NCBI GenBank assembly: GCA_011525625.1
Contig: WYAX01000022.1
Span: 1-33,217 of the forward strand
Direction: 5' to 3'
DNA from: Nitrospira defluvii
GTDB taxonomy: Bacteria > Nitrospirota > Nitrospiria > Nitrospirales > Nitrospiraceae
DNA length: 33,217 bases
The notes under the pieces are model-generated. The model searched no databases. It saw only the letters and a program-made list of their open reading frames with translations, and had not been told where the DNA came from. Each line of letters starts with the position of its first letter. Positions within the stretch are counted from its first letter, which is position 1. Below are positions 16,441 to 25,136 of this stretch, in pieces. The position numbers and the translations under genes were made by a program.

Positions 16441-19400
16441 ATGGCACTTGAACGACGCATTTTCACCGATGCAGAGCGGATGGAATTGCGGTCTCACGTG
16501 GAACTGGCGGGAGAGGCCATTGCCTCCTACTGGCCTATGCGGACGTTCATCCACCATAACCCGTTGCACGGCTTGGAAGAGCTTCCCTTCGATCAGGCCG
16601 TGAAGCGCGGTGAGCAACTCCTCGGGGGCAGGGGGTATCTTCCCAGCGCGCTCTATCGTCGCTATCTGGCCGAGGGCCGGATCCGCCCGGAAGATGTGAC
16701 GCAGGTCCTAGCTCCGCTTGCAGGGGATCGCCGCGTGGCCTTTGCCGGGCGCCCGTTATCGCACCTGGAAGTGCTGCGATTGTCCATGATGCATGGGCTC
16801 ACCGATCCGGCCCTCGAATCGCCGGTTTCCGATGAGGCGACGGATCACCTCGCGGCCTGGCTTACGCAGTCGGTCGGCGAAACCCGGACCATGCAGCCGG
16901 AATCGCTCCTCCCCTGGGAGCCCCTCGATCTCTGCTCGCAGGAGACCCTGTCCGGCTGGTGCGATCGCACGTTAGGGACGTCGATCGTGTCGGACATCAA
17001 CGAGCAGATGGTGAAATGGTGCGGGGTGTTTTTGGACGAAGGGGAAGCGTCCTGGGTCATGCCGGAACGGCAGCATACGTTTTATCGCTCGTGGAAACGA
17101 TTGGCGCGGTACGATGCCGGTCTGCGGTTGTTGGGTGTGGGGGAAGCCGCACAAAAAATCGACGCCATGGACGATCGACCTGAAGAGGGAGTGCTGCATA
17201 GTCTGACGGCGATGGGCATTCCCAAGCTTGCCTGGGAGGCGTATTTCGCCCTGCATCTGGCGGCCCTGCCCGGGTGGACGGGATACATCAAGTGGCGATC
17301 GGAAGAGCCGCATTACCCCTGGCAGGCACGATATCCCATCGACCTCGTGAAGTATCTGGCCGTACGATTGTTCTATGAACGGGAATTCGTCGACATGCAG
17401 TGCCGGCAGCGACTGAATATCGCGGGGCAGGTTGACGCCATCCGTGGCCACATCGAACAGGCTCCTTACGGCCATTGGTTGAGGCGGAAGGTGGTGGACG
17501 GAGGCCTGGCGGGAGCGGTCGCCGTGGAGGTGCGCACATGGCGGCCACAACATCAGAAGGCCACTCAGGAGGAGTGGAATGAGTTCGGGCGGCAAGTCTA
17601 TGACCGGACTGCCGGGGAGCGCCGCGCCGATGTCTTCAGGCGGGACGCTCGACGAGTGTCGGCTCTTGCCGCCGCCATGGGCGTCGATCCAGAGCTGGTG
17701 ACCCAGACTTCGCCGTCGGATGTGCTCACCGTCCTGAACTGGCTGGACGGGTTTCCTGCCGGGCAGCAGAGCCAACGCTGGCTGGAAGCGTTGGAAACAC
17801 GACAACGTGTGGATGTGGTCGGACAGTTGAGCGGGGTGGCGAGGCAACTACGGGACAGTGACGGCCGCGCGACGGCTGGTGCTCCTGCGCGACCTCTGGC
17901 GCAAATGGTGTTCTGTATCGACGTGCGCTCCGAGGTGTTCCGTCGGCACCTCGAACAGCTGGGCGGCTATGAGACGTTGGGCGTGGCCGGTTTTTTCGGC
18001 ATTCCCGTGAAGTACCAAGCATTCGGTGAAGAACTTCCCGTGACGCATGCCCCCGTGCTGCTGAAGCCGAAGAATCATATCCGCGAGATTCCTCGAAGCT
18101 ATCATGGGACGGCGGCGAGCCGGCATCGGTTGTTCGCCAAACTGAGTCATGCCGGCCACCATCTGTTGCACGATCTCAAGGAGAACGTCATCACCCCCTA
18201 TGTCATGGTGGAAGCCCTGGGGTGGTTTTTCAGCGTGCCGTTTTTCGGGAAGACCCTTTTTCCGCTCTGGTATCACCGCCTCACGACCTGGGTGAAGGGC
18301 TTGTGGCTGCCGCCGTTGGCGACCACTCTGACGATCGACAAATTAAGCCGCGAAGAGGCGCAGGAAATGGTGGCGGTGGAACAGCGCGCGGCCATTCGTG
18401 CCTCGCTGCGGCAGGCGTTCCCCGAACTCGGTTCCGCGATCACCCCCTCGTTGATCGACAACATCAGGCTCGGCGTCATGGAGCATCATGATGATCAGGG
18501 GAAGCAGGATGTCGCCGCCAGTCTGGGAATGACCGTTGCCCAGGTCGAGGCCCTGTACGAACGGTTCCGTCGTGAATACACGCTGACGGCCCGAGGCCTC
18601 TCCTCCCGGCTTCAGCGCATCACCCAGCATGGATTCTCCGTATCCGAGCAGGCCTACGGCGTGGAGGCGGCACTTCGACTCATGGGATTCACGTCGGGGT
18701 TCGCACGCTTGGTCGTGATGTGCTCCCATGGCAGCACGTCGGACAACAATCCCTACGAATCCGCACTGGACTGCGGCGCTTGCGGAGGCAACAGCGGTCT
18801 CCCCAACGCGCGGGCCTTTGCGGCGATGGCGAATAATCAGGCTGTGCGCAAGGTGTTGGAGTCTCGCGGCATCAAGATTCCCGGCGATACGCATTTTGTG
18901 GCCGCGCAGCACGACACGACCCGGAATGATGTCCGAATCGTCGACTTGGAAGATGTGCCGGCCACCCATCGGAAGGATCTTGTCCGGTTGCTGGACGATC
19001 TCCGCGAGGCGGGCGAGCAGGCCGCCCACGAACGGGGGATGGCCCTGGATGGACCGGTCGTTCAGGCCAAACGCAAAGATCCATACGTCAGAGCCAGCCG
19101 GAGAAGCGTCGATTGGGCACAGGTTCGTCCCGAGTGGGGATTGTCGAAGAATAATCTGTTGATCATCGGGCGGCGGGATCTCACGCGACCCTTGAATCTC
19201 CAAGGGCGGGCATTCCTCCATTCCTACGACTATCGACAAGACGACTCGGGGAAACTCCTGGAAGCCATCATGACCGCGCCGCTGATCGTGGCTCAATGGA
19301 TCAACATGGAGCACTATTTCTCGACGGTCGACAACGACGTCTACGGGAGCGGGAGCAAGGTGTATCACAACATCGTCGGGCGGGTGGGGGTCATGACCGG

Positions 19401-19791
19401 AGCGAGCAGCGATCTTCGACTGGGTCTTCCGGCGCAGACCGTGCTGGATGGACCGCGCCCCTATCATGAGCCGATGCGTTTACTCACCGTGATCGAGGCG
19501 CCACGCGCCCGCGTCGAGTCGGTGATCGCGAAACATCCCGGACTCGAACGGTTGTTTCAGAACGAGTGGGTGACGCTGGTGGTCTGTGAGCCGAACGAGG
19601 CGACGTTCTATCATTTCGACATCATGCAGGGATGGCGACCCGTGTCGGAAGAAGCGGACATGAGGCAGGGCTGTGAGGGGAATTCGATCGGGGAGGCCGA
19701 CGCCGTGGCATCCGTTGTCCCGATGGACTGTGTGGAGCCGCATCACGGCGAAGCATCGGCCGCCTCACGCCCGTCAGACACGCCAGAATGA
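16441..19791 (+). CDS. dabA: DabA (DUF2309): cytoplasmic zinc subunit of the DAB inorganic carbon accumulation system, copy 1
   Basis: A 1116-residue DUF2309 protein. The beta-carbonic-anhydrase-like zinc site is intact: C492 and D494 in VFCIDVRSEVFRRHLE, H763 in CSHGSTSDNNPYES and C778 in LDCGACGG. The H-to-C spacing of 15 equals that of the Halothiobacillus DabA site (H524 and C539). DabA is thought to hydrate CO2 to bicarbonate on the cytoplasmic side, driven by ion flow through DabB. At 1116 residues it is longer than many DabA proteins; the C-terminal tail after about residue 1080 is not conserved with the second copy. It follows dabB by 34 nt and precedes the P-II-like gene by 63 nt, so the three are probably co-transcribed. 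Confidence 0.93.
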   Translation: MALERRIFTDAERMELRSHVELAGEAIASYWPMRTFIHHNPLHGLEELPFDQAVKRGEQLLGGRGYLPSALYRRYLAEGRIRPEDVTQVLAPLAGDRRVAFAGRPLSHLEVLRLSMMHGLTDPALESPVSDEATDHLAAWLTQSVGETRTMQPESLLPWEPLDLCSQETLSGWCDRTLGTSIVSDINEQMVKWCGVFLDEGEASWVMPERQHTFYRSWKRLARYDAGLRLLGVGEAAQKIDAMDDRPEEGVLHSLTAMGIPKLAWEAYFALHLAALPGWTGYIKWRSEEPHYPWQARYPIDLVKYLAVRLFYEREFVDMQCRQRLNIAGQVDAIRGHIEQAPYGHWLRRKVVDGGLAGAVAVEVRTWRPQHQKATQEEWNEFGRQVYDRTAGERRADVFRRDARRVSALAAAMGVDPELVTQTSPSDVLTVLNWLDGFPAGQQSQRWLEALETRQRVDVVGQLSGVARQLRDSDGRATAGAPARPLAQMVFCIDVRSEVFRRHLEQLGGYETLGVAGFFGIPVKYQAFGEELPVTHAPVLLKPKNHIREIPRSYHGTAASRHRLFAKLSHAGHHLLHDLKENVITPYVMVEALGWFFSVPFFGKTLFPLWYHRLTTWVKGLWLPPLATTLTIDKLSREEAQEMVAVEQRAAIRASLRQAFPELGSAITPSLIDNIRLGVMEHHDDQGKQDVAASLGMTVAQVEALYERFRREYTLTARGLSSRLQRITQHGFSVSEQAYGVEAALRLMGFTSGFARLVVMCSHGSTSDNNPYESALDCGACGGNSGLPNARAFAAMANNQAVRKVLESRGIKIPGDTHFVAAQHDTTRNDVRIVDLEDVPATHRKDLVRLLDDLREAGEQAAHERGMALDGPVVQAKRKDPYVRASRRSVDWAQVRPEWGLSKNNLLIIGRRDLTRPLNLQGRAFLHSYDYRQDDSGKLLEAIMTAPLIVAQWINMEHYFSTVDNDVYGSGSKVYHNIVGRVGVMTGASSDLRLGLPAQTVLDGPRPYHEPMRLLTVIEAPRARVESVIAKHPGLERLFQNEWVTLVVCEPNEATFYHFDIMQGWRPVSEEADMRQGCEGNSIGEADAVASVVPMDCVEPHHGEASAASRPSDTPE

Positions 19792-19854
19792 AACGAGGAT
19801 CGATAGTGTGGGGGGCGAAGGATGTCGAATAGAGGAGGAGAGGGGGACCGGAGT

Positions 19855-20178
19855 ATGTTGACGTTGCATCCGATGAAAGAAATCCGCATCGTGGTCGAGG
19901 GCGAGCACCTCAAGTTAGTGACGAATCTGCTCGATCGAGTCGGCGCCACCGGCTACACGATCATCAACAACGTTTCGGGTAAAGGACATCACGGGTTCCA
20001 CGAAGGGCACTTGCTGTTCGACGACACGAGCAGCCAGGTGATCGTGTTCACCGTTGTGCCGGAAGAGCGCATCGAGCCGATTCTGGCTGGATTGGGCCCG
20101 CTCTTTCACAAACATTCCGGCGCCATGTTCGTCAGCGATGTCGCGGTGACGCGGCGGGATCATTTTGTGGGCCAGTAG
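19855..20178 (+). CDS. P-II-like signalling protein associated with inorganic carbon uptake
   Basis: A protein of about 107 residues with the P-II ferredoxin-like fold pattern: KEIRIVVEGEHLKLVTNLLDRVGATGYTI, a variable T-loop region containing SGKGHHGFHEG, then QVIVFTVVPEERIEPILAGLGPLF and a C-terminal MFVSDVAV strand. It lacks the uridylylated tyrosine loop of GlnB and resembles instead the bicarbonate-linked P-II-like proteins (CPII and SbtB types) encoded beside carbon transporters. Its place directly after dabBA suggests it gates DAB or reports adenine-nucleotide or bicarbonate state to the kinase that follows. The ATG at 19855 is preferred because the homology begins there and AGGGGG lies 8 nt upstream; an in-frame ATG at 19822 would add 11 residues. 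Confidence 0.82.
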   Translation: MLTLHPMKEIRIVVEGEHLKLVTNLLDRVGATGYTIINNVSGKGHHGFHEGHLLFDDTSSQVIVFTVVPEERIEPILAGLGPLFHKHSGAMFVSDVAVTRRDHFVGQ

Positions 20179-20294
20179 CAGGCCTCGGTCACGGAGGCTC
20201 ACCCTGGACGGGCAAAGCCCCGCCGGGTAGACTGGCCCGGCATGTCTGAGCCTGCCGAGTGAAGCTCGAGTCTGTTCCAACACACGCGACCGTC

Positions 20295-22271
20295 ATGGCC
20301 TCTACCCATCGTAAGCGTGCCAAGATCTCCAGGCCGGTCGGGGCGGAACTCGCCGCCGCCGAGGTGCTGGCCTGGCTGAGCGACTGTATCCACGGCGGCC
20401 TCTGTTTCGTCTGCCGAGGCCTTCTCATTTTCGAAAATTCACAATTCGCCGAGTTGGTGAAACGTGCGCCGTCCCCGGCGGAAGGGATGGAACATGCCCT
20501 GCGGAGACGCCTTCTGGATGACGCGATCGAATGGAATACGAGAGCGTTGGGGGCCAGAAAGACGGCCGAATACACGCTGGAGACTCAGCACGGCGGGCGC
20601 CTCTACTATGCCTGCCGTTTTAATGTGGTGCCCTACCGCGGGGAACGCGGTGTGCTGATGGTATTGGAAGATGTGACCGAGCGGATTGCGCTCGCACAGG
20701 AGGCGGCGCACGTCGCACGGTTTCATTCGGCGTTGGCGCGTATCGGGACTCTGGCGGTCAGCGGCCTCTCGGCCCAGGCGTTGATGAATGAGGCGGTGCG
20801 GGAAACAGCGGCCGCGCTGGAAGTGGAACTCTGCAAGATCTTGGTGCCGCGCGAGCGGGACAGCCATCTGTACATCATGGCGGGGGTCGGGTTGCAGACG
20901 GATCTTATCGGCAAGCTCACCATCGAAGGCGGCACGCATTCCCAAGCCGGCTACGCGATCAGAGAACGGGTGCCGGTCGTGGTCGACGACCTCCGGCAAG
21001 AGACACGATTTTCACCGTCCAGGTTGCTCACCGAACATGGCGCGGTCTCGGGGATGTGTGTGCCCATGCTGGTTCAGGACAAGGTCTACGGGGTGATGAC
21101 GGCCCATTCGAAGCGGGTCCGCAAGTTCAGTCAGCAGGAGCAGGAGTTTTTGTGCACCATGGCCAACACCATCGGGACGGTCCTGGAGCGGCGATGGCAT
21201 GAAGAAACGCAGATGGATTTTTATCATCGCCTCTTCTCCTCCGCGGAGGACGGTGTGATGATGACCGACACCACCGGCCGAATTTTGGAATGGAATCCGG
21301 CTCTGGAGCGCATGACCGGGTGGACGCGCGAAGAGGCCCTGGGGAAGCGCCCGACCATTCTGAAGTCCGGGAAGCAACCGCCGGAATTCTACGAGCGGTT
21401 GTGGGCCTCCATTCGCTCCGGCCACCCCTTCGTCGAACGCTTTGTGAACAGACGAAAAGACGGGTCCGAGTTCTTGGTGTGGGAACGTGTCAGCCCGGTC
21501 AAGGCCTTCGACGGGACGACCCAGTATTTCATGGCGATTCTGACCGATCTCAGCGAGCGGGAACAGATGTTGGAAGCTCTTCGTCACACAGAGCAGGTGA
21601 AACTAGTCGGTCAGCTTGCCGGCGGTATTCTGCACGAGGTGCGCAACCCCCTCATCGGGTTGGGCAGTTTGGCCACACATCTGGCCGAACAGGTGTCCCT
21701 TCCGCAGGACGCTCGCGACCGGTGCCGGCTGATCGCGCGGGAGGCGGCTCGGATCGATGAACTCTTGGAATCGCATCTGGGACAGTTGCGGCCCAGGCCG
21801 TTCGATATCGCTCCCTGCGACATGGCGTCGGTGCTGGAGGATACACTGACGTTGCTCCGTCCGAACTTAGTCAAGCACCAGATTCTGATCAGGAGCTCGG
21901 TTGCGTCCGACCTGCCGGCCGTCGAAGCATCGAGGGCCCATATTTTACAAGTGTTCTTGAACATCGCGATGAATGCCATCGATGCCATGCCGAACGGCGG
22001 TCACGTGCATGTGACGCTCGTGCCGGACATCCGGCGCGTGCCTGGGGTGTTGATGCGATTTGCGGATACGGGCAAGGGGATACCGGCCGAGGACTTGGGA
22101 CGGATCTACGAACCATTTTTCACGAACGGGAAGGCGAAAGGGGTCGGCCTCGGACTCACGATCACCCGAGATATGGTGGAGCGTCATCATGGTCAACTCA
22201 TCATTCAAAGTCCCCCGGGGAGCGGAGCGGTGGTTGATGTGTGGCTGCCGGTGAAGCACGAGGTCTCGTAG
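20295..22271 (+). CDS. Soluble PAS-GAF-PAS sensor histidine kinase (NtrB-like)
   Basis: A sensor kinase of about 658 residues with no clear membrane segment, so it probably senses a cytoplasmic signal. The order is an N-terminal PAS-like region (to VLEDVTERI), a GAF domain (HSALARIGTL through GVMTAHSKRV), a second PAS/PAC domain (FSSAEDGVMMTDTTGRILEWNP), then HisKA and HATPase_c. The H-box HEVRNPL places the phosphorylated His at residue 447; the N-box (FLNIAMNAIDAMPNGG), G1 (DTGKGIP), F-box (EPFFT) and G2 (GVGLGL) are intact. The kinase core is of the NtrB/AtoS type that feeds sigma-54 activators, and an activator gene begins 77 nt downstream. The start is uncertain: ATG at 20295 or GTG at 20259, neither with a clear ribosome binding site. 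Confidence 0.9.
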   Translation: MASTHRKRAKISRPVGAELAAAEVLAWLSDCIHGGLCFVCRGLLIFENSQFAELVKRAPSPAEGMEHALRRRLLDDAIEWNTRALGARKTAEYTLETQHGGRLYYACRFNVVPYRGERGVLMVLEDVTERIALAQEAAHVARFHSALARIGTLAVSGLSAQALMNEAVRETAAALEVELCKILVPRERDSHLYIMAGVGLQTDLIGKLTIEGGTHSQAGYAIRERVPVVVDDLRQETRFSPSRLLTEHGAVSGMCVPMLVQDKVYGVMTAHSKRVRKFSQQEQEFLCTMANTIGTVLERRWHEETQMDFYHRLFSSAEDGVMMTDTTGRILEWNPALERMTGWTREEALGKRPTILKSGKQPPEFYERLWASIRSGHPFVERFVNRRKDGSEFLVWERVSPVKAFDGTTQYFMAILTDLSEREQMLEALRHTEQVKLVGQLAGGILHEVRNPLIGLGSLATHLAEQVSLPQDARDRCRLIAREAARIDELLESHLGQLRPRPFDIAPCDMASVLEDTLTLLRPNLVKHQILIRSSVASDLPAVEASRAHILQVFLNIAMNAIDAMPNGGHVHVTLVPDIRRVPGVLMRFADTGKGIPAEDLGRIYEPFFTNGKAKGVGLGLTITRDMVERHHGQLIIQSPPGSGAVVDVWLPVKHEVS

Positions 22272-22348
22272 GATGCGAAGCCAAGTCTCGGTCGGTGACG
22301 GTCGGCCCGTGATGTGCGATCTTTCTCGTCGATACGGGGGCGTGTAAC

Positions 22349-23749
22349 ATGGCATGGCATTTGTTGTTGTTGGAGGATGAAGCCTCCGTTCGCGAAGCAT
22401 TTGCGTTACGGTTGCGAGACCAGGGCTATGTGGTCCAGACGGCCGAGTCCGGTGAGGAGGCGTTCGGCTTGCTCCGTTCGTTCGAGCCGGATGTGCTGGT
22501 CGTTGATCTGGTGATGCCCAATCTGTCCGGCCTGGATGTGCTGGCCCGAGTGAAACAGACGTCGCCGACACTGCCGGTCATCGTGCTGACGGCCAGGGGG
22601 ACGGTCAAAGATGCGGTCGAAGCCATGCGGCTTGGCGCGTTCGATTTTGTGGCGAAGAGCATCGATATGGATGATCTGCTCCACACGCTGCGACGGGTGA
22701 CGGAGTTCCTGACCCTTCAGCGTCAGGTGCAGTTGCACAGCGGCCAGGATGCCGCGCGGTATGCGTTGGATCGGGTGATCGCCAAGAGTCCGGTTACGAA
22801 GAGCTTCCTGGCCCAGGTGCAGGAACTCGTGCGCAACGATCGTGTGACGGTGCTGTTACAAGGTGAAACAGGTACCGGCAAGCAATACATGGGGCGGGTG
22901 ATCCATTACAACAGTGCGCGTGGAACCAAACCCTGTGTGGAGGTCGACTGCCCCTCGATTCCCAGGGACCTGTTCGAAAGCGAGTTGTTCGGGCACGAGA
23001 AGGGGGCATTCACGGGTGCAGCGGGCCGGAAATGTGGGTTGATCGAAATGGCCGAAGGGGGCACTGTCTTCTTCGACGAAATCGGGGATCTTCCGCTGGG
23101 GTTACAAGCCAAGTTACTGCGTGTGATCGAAGAGCGGTCGCTGCGCCGGGTCGGAGGTATGACGACGATGCCCGTCGACGTGCGCTTCATGGCCGCGACC
23201 AACCGTGATCTCAAATCAGCCGTCGCGAAGGGGGAGTTTCGGGAGGACCTCTATTTTCGTCTGAACGTGGTGATGCTGACCGTTCCTCCGTTACGCGCGC
23301 GTCCGGAAGACATTATTCCCCTTGCCGAACACTGTCTTCTCCGGTCGGCGTTGGCGCTGAAAAAACCTGTGCGGGAGTTGACCGACTCCGCCAAGCAGGT
23401 GCTTCAGGCGTATCATTATCCCGGAAATGTACGGGAATTAAGCAACCTCATCGAACGAGCGGTGATCTTCTGCAACGGCCCATCGCTCGATGCCGCTCAT
23501 TTTCCGAACGACGTGTCTGCGGCCGTGGCGCCCATGACGGTCCCAGGGGTCGCGTCGGCTGCGGGACCGGCCGCCGAGGCCGATCCGCTTATGGTTCACG
23601 TGTCGTTTAAGGTTGGCGAGCGTTCGTTGACCGACCTCGAAGACGCCATCATTCATGCGGTGTTGGAGCGGGCCGACGGCAATAAAACTCTTGCAGCGAA
23701 GTATCTGGGAATCACACGCTGGATGCTCGACCGGCGGCGCAAGGCGTAA
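22349..23749 (+). CDS. NtrC-family sigma-54-dependent response regulator
   Basis: A 466-residue transcription activator with three complete domains. The receiver has phosphoacceptor D53 and K103, the latter followed by Ser instead of the usual Pro. The AAA+ domain has Walker A GETGTGKQ (residues 172-179), the sigma-54 contact motif GAFTGA (219-224), Walker B TVFFDE (239-244) and arginine-finger region FREDLYFRLNV. The last 22 residues (NKTLAAKYLGITRWMLDRR) form a Fis-type helix-turn-helix. It pairs with the kinase just upstream. The sigma-54-like promoters with TGCAC dyads in front of dabB, the second dabA and icd are its natural candidate targets, which is inference from position. Confidence 0.94.
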   Translation: MAWHLLLLEDEASVREAFALRLRDQGYVVQTAESGEEAFGLLRSFEPDVLVVDLVMPNLSGLDVLARVKQTSPTLPVIVLTARGTVKDAVEAMRLGAFDFVAKSIDMDDLLHTLRRVTEFLTLQRQVQLHSGQDAARYALDRVIAKSPVTKSFLAQVQELVRNDRVTVLLQGETGTGKQYMGRVIHYNSARGTKPCVEVDCPSIPRDLFESELFGHEKGAFTGAAGRKCGLIEMAEGGTVFFDEIGDLPLGLQAKLLRVIEERSLRRVGGMTTMPVDVRFMAATNRDLKSAVAKGEFREDLYFRLNVVMLTVPPLRARPEDIIPLAEHCLLRSALALKKPVRELTDSAKQVLQAYHYPGNVRELSNLIERAVIFCNGPSLDAAHFPNDVSAAVAPMTVPGVASAAGPAAEADPLMVHVSFKVGERSLTDLEDAIIHAVLERADGNKTLAAKYLGITRWMLDRRRKA

Positions 23750-23849
23750 GAGCGTTCCGGCGGCCCCGCGTCCTACGCCCATCTGTTTCCCCCCTCCGCA
23801 TCTCCTCTCCAGCCGAATGAACCCTGCCGAGCCGCGCGTGAGTGCGCAG

Positions 23850-23863
23850 GCACACGCGTGTGC
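23850..23863. promoter_or_regulatory. Perfect 14-bp palindrome, possible activator site
   Basis: GCACACGCGTGTGC is its own reverse complement. It lies about 151 nt upstream of the -24/-12 element at 24015, inside the usual range for sigma-54 enhancers, and overlaps two GTGCG half-sites 18 bp apart. It could equally be a chance GC-rich palindrome or part of the 3' end of the upstream transcript. Confidence 0.35.
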
Positions 23864-24014
23864 GGACCGAGTCTGCTCGCGCACGGGGTCGATCGAACCG
23901 GGACGGCCGGATCTGATCCGGTTCCGTCGGACCTATGGCGACCTGTCCTGTGTTCCGACTGCCCTCGTCCGTGTGGTCGGTCGTCCTTGGTGCGGGCTAA
24001 GGCGTTTTGGTAGC

Positions 24015-24030
24015 AGGAACTTATCTTGCA
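24015..24030 (+). promoter_or_regulatory. Putative sigma-54 promoter of the CysD-like gene
   Basis: AGGAACTTATCTTGCA has the invariant GG-N10-GC and a full TTGCA -12 box; the -24 box matches four of seven consensus bases. It lies about 100 nt before the start codon, giving a leader of about 92 nt. Confidence 0.5.
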
Positions 24031-24132
24031 GAACCGGTCTTGTAGCCGCTCGGATGCGATCGAGATGCGCTTTCGAGATCGCGTCGGGGAGTAACGTTCA
24101 ATCGATTTCATCGTGCGCCACAAGGAGACGGC

Positions 24133-24930
24133 ATGCGACATCTGCGCGACCTGGAGGATCAGAGTGTCTACATCTTGCGTGAGGCGTATCAGCATTTCGA
24201 TAACCTCGCCATGTTGTGGTCCATGGGGAAGGATTCGACGGTCCTCTTATGGCTGGCGCGCAAAGCCTTTTTCGGCCATGTGCCCTTCCCACTGGTACAC
24301 ATCGACACCGGGTACGAGATGCCGGAATTGATCGAGTATCGAGATCGGTTGTGCCGTGAATGGAGACTGAATCTCGTGGTGGGGCAGAACAGGGAGGCAC
24401 TGGCCGACGGGATGGGGCCTGACCGGGGCCGGGTGGCCTGTTGCACCGCCCTGAAAGTCGAGGCGCTGAAACAGACCATCGCGCGCCACGGGTTTTCCGC
24501 AATCATCCTCGGCATTCGCGCAGATGAGGAAGGCACACGGGCTAAGGAACGGTATTTCTCGTTGCGCGGCAAGGATGGCGAATGGAATTTTCGTGACCAG
24601 CCGCCTGAGCTCTGGGATCAATACCAGACGATGTTTCCCCCTGGTTCTCATATTCGAGTCCATCCCCTTCTCGATTGGACCGAACTCAACATCTGGGAAT
24701 ATCTTGACCACGAGCGCATTGAGCTGCCGACGCCCTATTTCGACCGGGGCTCCGGCACCCGATTCAGAAGCTTGGGTTGCGTGCCCTGCACCGGTACGGT
24801 TCCCTCCTGCGCCACAACGATCCCGCACATCATCACGGAGTTGCGCCTCACCACGACTGCTGAACGAGCCGGCCGTGCCCAAGACGAAGGGCGCGGAATG
24901 GAGACCCTGCGTAAGCTCGGCCACATGTAG
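24133..24930 (+). CDS. CysD-like PP-loop protein with CC/CxxC cysteine set
   Basis: A 265-residue member of the PAPS reductase/CysD adenylyl-transfer superfamily. The PP-loop is SMGKDS (residues 30-35). The C-terminal half follows sulfate adenylyltransferase subunit 2 (CysD): FRSLGC, then TGTVPS and a [12 protein letters not shown] block. Unlike CysD it carries C103-C104 ([13 protein letters not shown]) and C216-x2-C219 (GCVPCTG), the cysteine pattern that binds a [4Fe-4S] cluster in APS reductases, plus C226. It lacks the C-terminal ECGLH-type catalytic cysteine of APS/PAPS reductases, and no cysN or cysH lies nearby. An ATP-using enzyme with an unknown substrate is the safest call. AAGGAG precedes the ATG by 6 nt. 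Confidence 0.8.
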   Translation: MRHLRDLEDQSVYILREAYQHFDNLAMLWSMGKDSTVLLWLARKAFFGHVPFPLVHIDTGYEMPELIEYRDRLCREWRLNLVVGQNREALADGMGPDRGRVACCTALKVEALKQTIARHGFSAIILGIRADEEGTRAKERYFSLRGKDGEWNFRDQPPELWDQYQTMFPPGSHIRVHPLLDWTELNIWEYLDHERIELPTPYFDRGSGTRFRSLGCVPCTGTVPSCATTIPHIITELRLTTTAERAGRAQDEGRGMETLRKLGHM

Positions 24931-24996
24931 CGCTCTGCACCTCCGTCAGGCCACGATCCTGTTCCGACGCCGCACGGGTCGAGATCTGTCATGGAC

Positions 24997-25029
24997 GTGC
25001 GAGGCTGCACGTGCGTGTACCCTTGCACG
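24997..25029 (+). promoter_or_regulatory. Twin-dyad activator site (putative UAS) upstream of the second dabA
   Basis: GTGCG-AGGC-TGCACG, a 3-bp spacer, then GTGTA-CCCT-TGCACG. Half-sites begin at 24997, 25006, 25015 and 25024, 9 bp apart, the same geometry as upstream of dabB. Between the two sites the dyad arms agree at 21 of 22 positions while the N4 spacers differ completely, which is what a protein-binding site would show. It ends 107 nt before the -24/-12 promoter. Confidence 0.68.
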
Positions 25030-25136
25030 ATCGGGCCTGGCAGACGGTCGTCGACGCAATCGAGACCACACTGCGGAATGCGTCCGTTCCTGAGAATTCG
25101 AATGGAAACCCTGTCTCTCGTCGCGAGTGATCGACA

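Larger units (their letters stand above)
23750..24132. other. Intergenic region before the CysD-like gene
   Basis: These 383 bp contain no ORF that looks protein-coding on either strand. They hold a perfect 14-bp palindrome (23850-23863) and a sigma-54-like promoter (24015-24030), both listed separately. GTGCG occurs at 23842 and 23860, 18 bp apart, the same period as in the twin-dyad sites, but the TGCACG partners are degenerate. No clear U-rich terminator follows the regulator gene. Confidence 0.6.

Noticed and set aside
18343..19467. 374-residue minus-strand frame inside the first dabA
   Set aside because: It is antisense to the conserved zinc-site region of DabA, which explains its length through codon bias.
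23773..24195. Open frames on both strands of the intergenic region before the CysD-like gene
   Set aside because: Translations are Arg/Ser-rich with no hydrophobic core, lack ribosome binding sites, and overlap the proposed promoter elements.
24133..24930. Ordinary sulfate assimilation gene cysD or cysH
   Set aside because: No cysN follows it, it carries extra CC/CxxC cysteines not typical of CysD, and it lacks the catalytic C-terminal motif of CysH.
25012..25027. TGCGTGTACCCTTGCA as a -24/-12 promoter of the second dabA
   Set aside because: It lacks GG at -24 and overlaps the dyad site; 25137-25152 is a much better match.
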